64,000 nt of DNA, taken from Takakia lepidozioides. Taxonomy: Eukaryota; Streptophyta; Takakiopsida; Takakiales; Takakiaceae. The notes beneath the pieces are model-generated. The model worked only from the letters and a program-made list of their open reading frames with translations, was not told the origin of the DNA and searched no databases. Below, in pieces: positions 56,200-64,000 of this stretch. The stretch covers positions 12,958,001-13,022,000 of the forward strand of contig CM060731.1 of the NCBI GenBank assembly GCA_030704615.1, read 5' to 3'. Every line of letters begins with the position of its first letter. Within the stretch, counting starts at the first letter, position 1. The translations under genes and the position numbers were made by a program.

Positions 56200-56610
56200 A
56201 AGGTCCAAGCTACTTATCATATTAAGGGAATAAGTGAGTGTGTAGTAAAGATAAGACTACCTAATTGTAATGTTTCAAGCTATTTTTAGTAATAAAGTAA
56301 TAAGTGAATGCATAGTCAAGACAATATTATTTACTTATAATGTCCAAGCTAGTTAAAGTAGTTGTAGACCCAAATGAATGCTTAGTCCTAATAATAATAT
56401 TAAGGTCCAAACTACTTTTAGCATTAAAATACTTTTATTGTTAAGGTAGTTGTAGACCCAAATAAATGTCTAATCCTACCGAAGTTATTTTTTATATTAA
56501 GTAGTGTAGACCCAATACTTCTTGTTAAGGTCGAAGTTACTTTTAGCATTCAGGTAGTTGTTGGCTGTAGACCCAAGTGAATACATAGTCCTTGCATGGC
56601 CCAATAAAGG
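56200..56610 (+). repeat. Diverged minisatellite, ~75 bp unit
   Basis: About five degenerate copies of a unit built from 'aaggtccaagctacttttag', 'gtagttgtagacccaaatga' and 'atgcatagtcctaa' with many indels. Confidence 0.7.
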
Positions 56611-57830
56611 ATAAAGTTTCTTTAACGTCCAGTGAATTTAAAGAGGAAAACTAATTAAAACCCCTGGATTATTTTATTTTAAAATGTGACTCTTGATCCA
56701 AACGGGCAGGTCTCAAAGATACATAAGCAGTTTCAACCCTGGATATTAGTTAACATTAGGAAGTAAGGAAAAAATAAATATCAGAAAGAGTTAACATTCT
56801 AACATATAGGGAGGGTGAAGTTAGTCAATCATATTCGCAGGTAATATCTAGAGAAGGAATCACACACTTATGAAGGTTTACAGGGAAAAATATAGAACCA
56901 TACTTTACTGATGAAGATAGTTTGAAATACAGCTCTGTCAACTGCCTTTGATCTACTTGCTCATGCTCTCATTTTCAGCTGAAACTGATTTGTTGACCAA
57001 ATTTGATCAATGCTTGCTGTCATAAGAAAAAGATTGAATGTTACACAAGTCGTAAGGCCCATTGAAACAAGTGTGGGTTCAAACAAACCACCAAATGGGT
57101 TTATGCTGTTGTAGGGGATCGCCCAGATGAACGGCTTTATCCCTCATCTAAATGCAGTAAAAATTGAGACTTATCTGTAGATTATTAAGTGGTCAAATTC
57201 AACAAAGTATTCATATGTGGCATCTTGTGAGATTTGACGTGAAATGGTTACTGTGGGTGCAGGAGGTAGGTGGCCACCAACTGCTTCATTTGGCTAAGTT
57301 ACTTAACTTTATGATTTTGTCACCAGAGAGGTCAGATTTTCCCAAACAAGTCAAACATGAGCTGGGTGTAAGGGTTCAAAGATAGAATATGATGACAGTA
57401 GGGTGGTGGGTGGCCACTAACTTATTTTGCACATTCATGGCACCATGTTTATATATACAATTAGGGTTAAGTTTTTCTTGAGGAAATGATAATAAAAGGG
57501 GGAACAAGGCCCTGTTACTCAAATTAAATAATGGACTGGAAAAAATATCCCCTTAAAAAAAGCCATTAAGGGGATACCACCCGGTAGCCAAATATCGTAC
57601 CAAAGAGAAAGAGTGCCAGCAGGAGTCCAAGTACTAAGTTAAGTTAACATTTATAAGGCAGATTCCTGAAGTCGGAGTAGCAATTTTTTAGCAGTTAACT
57701 GTCACTTTTTTTTGTTTTCTGTTTTTGTGTCACATTGCCTTTGCTTCAAGGAGTTAGAAGAATAATAATAGAGAGGGTTAACACTTGACACTTTACAGAG
57801 GTAACTAATAATAAAAGATACCAATACCGG
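56610..57830 (+). repeat. Second copy of the 4.26-5.55 kb segment
   Basis: The same ordered blocks as the segment downstream of P450 gene 1, in the same orientation, but no P450 coding sequence follows here. Either a dispersed transposon or the remains of a third duplicated P450 locus. Confidence 0.65.
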
Positions 57831-58959
57831 AACCCACAACAGTGGAGTTCAGTGGTACTAGCTTTGTGCAGCTGAGAGGGTTTCGTGTCATGGGCTTGTT
57901 TGGCGGCATCCAACTTCTGCTCGATACGGCATACGTACCTGTTTCTGGTTTGTGGGGAGAAACAGAAGATGCCAGAAAGACCAGCATATTGATTTTCCCA
58001 CCAGTATGCGCAACCACCTTTTGAAAGCGGGCTCCGCATAATTCACCTGTGGATGTTGCCGAATGAGTACATATAAGTGAACATGAACTGGGAATTCTGT
58101 TGAATTCCCTCTTACCAAAGCATGCTGTGCGACTGCACTAACTTATCAGGCTGACGATTAGTCCCTTCGAAATCTCTCATCATCGAGGACTCTCTGGTAA
58201 TCTACCTCTCCATGCCTTCCCTCTGTTGTCCTCATCATGCATGTGGCTCCTTGAACTTTGAGGGCCACTTTCCCTCTTCCAGTATGTACTTATACCCCAA
58301 ATGGAGCTCCATTAGCTTCAACTAAGTCTGCCCTCGAAGCTGCTTGCTGCTGTAGCTGCTTTGTACCCGTGAACAAGAAAAAACAAGGACTCCCCAGTTG
58401 TCTACAATAACAGCTGCCAATAAAAGCGGGCGTAACATCGAGCTGTGTGCCCGTTCCATTATTTCTGCTTGGAAGCAAAGGTGTTAATAGGCATCCACGC
58501 ACTAGTTCTCATCAATAGACAAACTGGAGAGCACATCTCATATCACGATCACAAGACCATTTTCTGTCGCGACTCGCTGCCATCCGTCCCCCTCAACGTG
58601 CTGGCCCGCGCTGCGCCGTGGGCGACCGTCGGCACTGTCCCACACACTGACGGGATACTTAACTTATTAGTACCGGGCTGCCCGCCCCCACCTGCCCGTT
58701 GCGCCACGTCCTCTACGCCACGCTGGCGCCCAAGCCGTCCTGCGGGACCGCCCTGCTGCCCGTCCCTCTGCGCCACGCGGGCCACAAGCTACGGGCAGTG
58801 ACACTAGGACCTATGCTGCGGGACCCGCTGCCCCATACTTACTACAAGTATATGGCTCAATCTGAGGCCACAGGCCACCGTATAAGAAGATAGAAGATAC
58901 ACCGCTATTGCCGTACCGATATTACAAGTGTTTATTTTTTTGGTTTAATATGTACTATA

Positions 58960-59046
58960 GAAGGCGCCGGGCAGCATCATTCTCTCGGTTCTCCGCCCGT
59001 CCTTGAATTCTGGCGAAGAGGCAGCTTACCGCTGCCCGGCGCCTTC
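58960..59046. repeat. 16 bp perfect inverted repeat
   Basis: GAAGGCGCCGGGCAGC (58,960-58,975) pairs exactly with 59,031-59,046 across a 55 nt loop. GC-rich ends of this size suggest termini of a very small foldback element or a stable RNA stem. Confidence 0.7.
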
Positions 59047-59302
59047 AATGGCTGGGATGGAATTTTCTGCGGTTGTCTTTTCTGGAAGTCATTCTGCATA
59101 CATAAAGCACTTTGAGATTTTTCTCTTTGTTCTCTTCATTAATATCTGCTCCTCCCAGAGCAGAATAGCCTGATTGGCGAGGGAGGGCAATACGCAACGG
59201 TGGAATGACCCTTGAAACACGGGAGGGCAATACACGAAGGTGGAACGCCCCTGAATTGCAGGAGCGTGGAATGCACCGTGAAATCTCCACGTGCTTTATG
59301 CA

Positions 59303-59375
59303 GGGGAAGGCCTCTCGGGTAGGGGTTCCTGGATGCCCTTAAATCAAGAAACCCCCTCCCCTCGAGACCTTCCCC
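59303..59375. repeat. Imperfect ~26 bp hairpin
   Basis: GGGGAAGG...TAGGGGTT (59,303-59,328) pairs with 59,346-59,375 with few mismatches across a loop of about 18 nt. Size and loop resemble a short miRNA-type foldback, but the arms are very G/C biased. Confidence 0.5.
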
Positions 59376-60999
59376 TACACAGAATGGCGAGTTTGTGATC
59401 CGGAAGCCATTCTGCATGCAGAATGGTGCGAGTGGCACGGACGCGGCCTGATTTATGGCTTGAGAATCCTCAGCGTTTGGGGCAGAAAATGCCACCCCAG
59501 ACCTTACCGTGTATATTGAAGTATATATGAAACTAACTATTGTGCTTATAGCGTGTTTTTTTTAATTATTTTTAAAGGGAAACACCTGGGAGCGAGAGCT
59601 CACAAATCAGGAGCGTGTTCACATTCTAGTGAATATAGTGAATTTTAGTGTGAACATTTGATGAATATAGTGAATGTGAATGTGCAAAAATGAATATAAC
59701 ATACCTAGTCATGAAAAATTATTCAGAAATGACCTACAAAAATAAAAGATATGGACACATTTTTTCTTTTTTAAAACTATCTTAATGTATCATTAATAAA
59801 AAAAATTAAAAACCTTTAAAAAAAACTTGAGATATCTGAGTGATATGATTATTATTTAAAATGAACTTGATATACATGGAAGATAATAGAAATGAGGTAA
59901 GAGCTTAATGCACATGTGCAACCTCTAACAGGTACGCCACTTTGCATAATGTCAAAATCTTCCCCACCTCTCTTGAGAGCGACATGGAATTGAAGGAGCG
60001 TAAACTCCAGTTGGGGTTACGCTGGGTTACACAATGGAGTGTAATTCCACTCGGGGGTTACGCGGAATGGTGTAACTCACACTTGGTCTCGAAATTTGAC
60101 TGTCCAAATTTGGCTAAGTATAAAATGGACTAATAAGAGTTAAATGAGAGACTGAGATTACAGATGGATACACCGATTGGGATATCAGTACCTGGGTTAC
60201 ACTAAAATAGCCTCTCATCACGGATCCAACTCAGAGCCTCACTGCCTACACTGCAATCACCTTACCAACTTGGATTCTTAAGTATTTAATAGTGAAACCG
60301 ATGTAAGAGGGGGTGGGGAGGATTTGACAAAGCCCCCGCCCCCAGGAGCCGAGGGTGCCGGAATCTGGCAAAAGTACTATCAGATGGCACGAGTGCATTA
60401 AGTTCTTACCTCATTCCGATATACATGAGTAATTTTATATATGAGTAATATCTTTATATCTTATTTATGTACTGTTCAACAAGTTGTGTTTAGTTTTCAA
60501 ATGACATTTAATAGCTATGGAAGAGAGACATTTTGTTTTGATGTGTATGATTGTTTACATGTACATTAGATTATTGATGCAACAGGTGCTACTAGTAGAT
60601 AGAATTAATGACCATTAGATATTCGTTAGATATTGATGCAATATATGCCACTAATAGATAGAAATTAATGACCATATATACATGTACTCTTGAAATTTTA
60701 ACAACAATATATAGCTGACATGACTCATCCACTTGTGTCCATTATCAACTTAACCCTTAAGGGCCCGCCATTGGGCAAATTTCAGCCCCCACAAAAGTAA
60801 CCTATGGTGAGTTAATTGAGGCTACACACCTACCATATTAGTTCCAAGAAGTTGAACCTTACCATATTCACCTTGCCTACCATGTATATCCGCCCAGCAA
60901 ATTGTGGTGAACAAGAGAGATTTTAGTGTTTTAGTGGGGGATTTTCTTGTTTTTGGATTTTGCAAAGAGAGAGAGAAGACTCCGGCCGACGCCGGCCTA

Positions 61000-61740
61000 A
61001 CTAAAAGTCACTTCGCCTCACGGCTACTGCCCCCTTTTGGGGGTGGGCCCTATAAAGACAAGAGGCTGAGCCTGCAGATGCCCTGCCAAGGGGGCACCGG
61101 GTAACCTAGGGCATGGGTGTAGGGAACCGAGGGGAGGGTGGATTCAAGTTTCTGTTTATTAGTGATAATAATTGTAGCGGAATGCCGTGAGGTGGATAAC
61201 CTTGAAGCATTTATGAATAATAATATTTGACGTCTCCCAAAAGCAGCGTAAATTATGGTGTCTCTTCACCCCGAAGGGTTATTGCCTTCCGCTATGAAGG
61301 TGGACACCTTTGTGACACCAAGGGGTGGATTGAACCCACAGCCATTTCCGAGGTAGTATGTGCTCATTACCACTGGGCTACAACTTGGTTGTCAGCATTT
61401 ATGAATGGGAGAGAGAGGGATATTAAAGTTTTTGCGTAGTGCGGTAATACTGGCATTGGGAATTCCACGTCTAGTATCAGCACTGAGGACGGTTAGTGGG
61501 CCGGTGTTCCAGTCTTGTTGGTAGATTGCGAGGATGAGCGGGGCGGATTTCTATCGTTTGAGGTAACGATCATGGCAATATATAAATTCGACAAAGTGGA
61601 CGGTGAGGTTTGGGGACGGAGCAGAGGGGAGTTTTTGGCCGATAAGCCGTGGATAAGCAAGATGTCTAGGCAGAGTCTGATTGGGCAGGTACAGGGCGAA
61701 TGGAAAATACAGGGAAGTAGCCATGGTAGGACAATATGAT
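61000..61740 (-). mobile_element. LINE-type retrotransposon 3' end (copy 2), split by a SINE
   Basis: Minus-strand text APLILAIYQQDWNTGPLTVL and RRGIPNASITALRKNF corresponds to the tail seen at 56.0 kb (KYEPLVLALRQYGWNTVPMT). After the SINE at 61,219-61,393 it continues with SRHSATIIITNKQKLEST, matching IISLTTIILNKRKIES. The 3' region shares the 'cccccttttgggggtggg' motif with copy 1. 5'-truncated and frame-broken. Confidence 0.55.
61219..61393 (-). mobile_element. tRNA-derived SINE with 13 bp target-site duplication
   Basis: Inserted in the LINE tail. Identical 13 bp flanks AGCATTTATGAAT lie at 61,206-61,218 and 61,394-61,406. On the minus strand the 5' part is tRNA-like, with RNA polymerase III A box TAGCCCAGTGG (61,380-61,370) and B box GGTTCAATCC (61,336-61,327) spaced as in a tRNA. 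The 3' end is AT-rich (AATATTATT). The length is about 175 bp. Confidence 0.88.
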
Positions 61741-61744
61741 CTGG

Positions 61745-62440
61745 GGTCTACCCTGGTAGGTACCTATGTTTCCACGGAGATAGAATATAAACTTTAAAGT
61801 ACAGACAGAGGGTTCCTACACGTGAATAGACACCCATAACGTATATCTAAAAACTCCAAGTTCCAAATATTTACAGGTTAAATTGGTAACCTACAAAAGA
61901 ATAACAAAGTAGGGAAAAACAAAGTTATAATAATCAACACCATCCAAAACACACAAATACCAAAGAATAATTGAACAATTTAATATAATGAGACAAACAA
62001 TGGGTTTCGCAAGTGAAATTTCAAGGTATCGTTACATAGGTCATTATCCAATGGTTTGTGCACAAAACAAAATGAGTTATGGTTTTGCATATAAGGGACG
62101 ACGTGAGGTTGTTTTATTTCGCTAACGAATTGTACGTGCTAATTGCGGTAGGTCATTACCCATGCTTTTGTGGGCGAAACAAAATGAATTGTGTCTAGTT
62201 TCCCACATTAGTGATTGCTACAAGCGTCGACATCACCGATTAAATTTGCAACTATTAATCAACGAAAATTGTTGATGGAGATGGCACTGACAGGAAATTC
62301 CCTACGCGCCAACTTCATTGCTTGTGCTCACGTGAGCAAAAATTTCCAAATGTTTCACATTTCGCTTGGTGTGAGCACGATTTAGTTTCGTTGAAGTATT
62401 TTCTTGAGAATATTCTTGGAATATTTGGCATATCCTCTCC
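61745..62440. other. Intergenic, nothing recognised
   Basis: AT-rich. Two loosely similar blocks ('taggtcattatccaatgg...' at 62,037 and 'taggtcattacccatgc...' at 62,149) suggest an old duplication of about 112 bp. No gene is seen. Confidence 0.4.
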
Positions 62441-62444
62441 GGCG

Positions 62445-62640
62445 CACTGAGGCGTGAGCTTGCGCACATGCTACCCAACCTCTTGCCCATTTCGAGGGTG
62501 GGCTTAGCAAGCTACTAGGTAGGCTCGCACCCGAGAAAAATTAGATTAATATCATGAGACTCGATGAACCTTGTATCAGATATTAAACTGATAAGAACAA
62601 ATACTACCCTTGATCTTAGCCGAAAGGCCGAGAAAGGTAT
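62445..62640 (-). ncRNA. U2 snRNA-like sequence (variant or pseudogene)
   Basis: On the minus strand from 62,640, the first ~75 nt match U2 snRNA almost exactly: ATACCTTTCTCGGCCTTT, GGCTAAGATCAAG, the branch-point-pairing GTAGTA, and TTCTTATCAGTTTAATATCT. Further in, stem IIb is altered, the Sm-like site reads AATTTTTCTC instead of a longer U run, and stem III is recognisable (CCTAGTAGCTTGCTA). The 3' third diverges. No plant upstream sequence element or TATA at about -30 is visible, so this may be a retrocopy. U2 RNA pairs with the intron branch point in the spliceosome. Confidence 0.8.
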
Positions 62641-62644
62641 CTAG

Positions 62645-63190
62645 GGGGTCAAAATGATCTCCATAGCTTAGCAATTCAAGAAGAGCCCATTGCAAAAATC
62701 AACTCATTTGTAGTTAGATGTTTCACTCAATCCCCGCGGCGAGGGTCTGGAATACACTCTAATAGTGAGTCTAGTAAAAACAAACTATAAATCCAATAAT
62801 AGAATTTACAAGAGAGGGCTCCACTATGGGTCAATTGTAATCACAACGTAGACAGTCAACTCTGCATGGGCCTTCTTGCAATACTGATCCAATTACTGAT
62901 TTCATGACCCCCGGGTTTTCTAGAAAAAACTATAGGTCGGATCATTCATTAAAATTTGTTGCTTTCAATGTGAGAGGGTGGGCCATGCTGTCAGAAAATC
63001 AATTGCAGTTGGAACCATCAAAAAATATTTACATCTGCAAAATACACATAGGAAAATCTACTTCATTAAGACCCGAAACAGGTCTAATGGGCCCTTAGGG
63101 CTTAAGATGTATATTTTCCAACCCTGAAAGGGAGGCAGGACCCGCAAGGGAAGAGGCTCTTATTTACACTAGCTCTGGCTGGCGTGATAT
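62645..63190. other. Intergenic, nothing recognised
   Basis: Upstream side of the U2-like locus. I looked for a plant snRNA upstream element and found none here. No coding signature. Confidence 0.4.
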
Positions 63191-63203
63191 ATATATATAT
63201 ATC

Positions 63204-63667
63204 CCACCAAAACTAGGCCATACATTTTTTTGAATATGTATTAAATATCAACATCAAGTATGATACTAGCCTAGTTAAATGGCACTCATAAACCCATTTT
63301 CCATCACTTATACATATCTGTATGGCTACATGTACGAAAATCTGTCATACATTTTATTAATATGTCATCTAATATACCACTTAAATGGTGAGGACTACGC
63401 TTACCCAACGAGTTGAAGAAGCGTATATATATATGCCACCAAAACTAGGCCATACATTTTTTTGAATATGTATTAAATATCAACATCAAGTATAATACTA
63501 GCCTAGTTAAATGGCACTCATAAACCCATTTTCCATCACTTATACATATCTGTATGGCTACGTGTATGAAAATCTGTCCTACATTTTATTAATATGTCAT
63601 CTAATATAGCACAAGCCCACTTAAATGGTGAGGACTAGGCTTACCCAAGGAGTTGAAGAAGCGTGTG
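63204..63667 (+). repeat. 232 bp tandem duplication
   Basis: The unit starting 'ccaccaaaactaggccatac' begins at 63,204 and again at 63,436. The two copies are nearly identical through 'gagttgaagaagcgt', with an 8 bp indel late in the unit. Each is preceded by a short TA run. Confidence 0.92.
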
Positions 63668-63763
63668 AGGTGGTGTGAGGTGGTGGGCCCACTTAGTGGA
63701 GCTCCGGGAGGCTTCGGTAGACTGTCAGTCAAATCTCGTCCCACATTGGGAAGGTGGGGAGCA

Positions 63764-64000
63764 CTCCACACCGGTGTTGGACCGGTATCATAAACATTTC
63801 ATACCAGCCAAGTCTGGTATTGTTGGTGAAGAGGCCTCCTTCATACCTGGTAGGTAATGGTATCAAAGTAGATATTAAACTTTTAATGTACCAGTCTGGT
63901 ATGTACATTGTTTTTGTTTGGTATGGTATGGTATCAGTATTGCAAATTTCAATTCTTATACTGGGGGTATATCAATACTGGTATCAATACAGCTCCATGG
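63764..64000. repeat. Palindrome-rich TACCAG/CTGGTA repeat, second array
   Basis: Numerous GGTATC, ATACCAG and CTGGTAT motifs, as at 9,044-9,240. Cut by the window edge. Confidence 0.55.

Larger units (their letters stand above)
57840..60990. other. Intergenic with two strong hairpins and a GC-rich block
   Basis: No gene is recognised. 58,570-58,810 is GC-rich with open frames in several phases but no family. Hairpins at 58,960 and 59,303 are listed separately. 59,180-59,260 has a ~40 bp direct repeat ('gggagggcaatac' twice). 60,571-60,690 has a ~61 bp direct repeat ('tattgatgcaa...attaatgacca' twice). Confidence 0.45.

Noticed and set aside
58570-58810. GC-rich frames at 58.5-58.8 kb as a gene or as foreign contamination
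   Set aside because: Frames are open in several phases with no recognisable protein, and flanking DNA is continuous plant-type sequence. There is not enough evidence for either claim.
61327-61380. Functional tRNA gene
   Set aside because: A and B boxes are present, but there is no complementary acceptor stem or anticodon arm, and the 175 bp unit with target duplications and AT-rich tail identifies a SINE.
63736-63752. GTCCCACATTG resembling the plant snRNA upstream sequence element
   Set aside because: It lies about 1.1 kb from the U2-like locus and on the wrong strand to serve it, with no TATA or snRNA at the right distance on its own strand.
1-64000. CRISPR arrays, bacterial operons, integrons or phage genes
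   Set aside because: No regularly spaced identical repeats with unique spacers are present, and gene structure is spliced and eukaryotic throughout. The tandem repeats seen are direct minisatellites without spacers.

Overview
This window looks like nuclear DNA of a land plant. Spliced genes have canonical GT/AG introns, there is a plant-type two-exon CYP71-clan P450 pair, pentatricopeptide-repeat (PPR) fragments, a U2 snRNA-like locus, AAACCCTA telobox motifs and a dense layer of plant-type transposons. A fused helicase-endonuclease Helitron (Helentron type) and moss/fern-like PPR wording suggest a non-flowering land plant (bryophyte, lycophyte or fern). That placement is inference.

Only four loci look like functional host genes. 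Two P450 genes lie on the minus strand (6.5-8.2 kb and 37.6-39.4 kb); they are tandem duplicates now separated by about 29 kb of transposons. A compact plus-strand pair follows: a three-exon COA5/PET191 homologue (44.0-44.7 kb, twin CX9C mitochondrial protein) and, 110 bp downstream, a ten-exon POLD3 homologue (44.8-49.4 kb, third subunit of DNA polymerase delta). Both models were rebuilt exon by exon, and every splice phase agrees. An F-box/beta-propeller gene at 41.1-42.3 kb is broken by a small internal inversion.

The rest is mobile DNA in layers. Left to right: a decayed Ty1/copia element (1-2.1 kb); P450 gene 1 with duplicated flanks; two overlapping Ty3/gypsy chromovirus relics (9.3-12.9 kb), one folded into a ~358 bp inverted repeat; a 608 bp terminal-inverted-repeat element (13.4 kb); a MULE end (14.7-16.0 kb); a PIF/Harbinger transposase relic (17.3 kb); a PPR pseudogene cluster (21-25.8 kb); and a large Mutator-like complex (24.7-36.4 kb) with a ULP1-type protease gene and a MULE transposase gene facing each other. 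Next come a 511 bp MITE in the last codons of P450 gene 2, then the host-gene island. After that: a Helentron-type relic (53.3-55.5 kb), two LINE 3' ends (55.6-56.1 and 61.0-61.7 kb, the second hit by a tRNA-derived SINE), a U2 snRNA-like sequence (62.4-62.6 kb) and tandem repeats to the right edge.

The signals most worth following are the long gypsy hairpin (a possible natural siRNA source), the helicase-endonuclease fusion, the MULE ends carrying an exact 9 bp target duplication in inverted orientation, the MITE that supplies a P450 stop codon, and the F-box micro-inversion.
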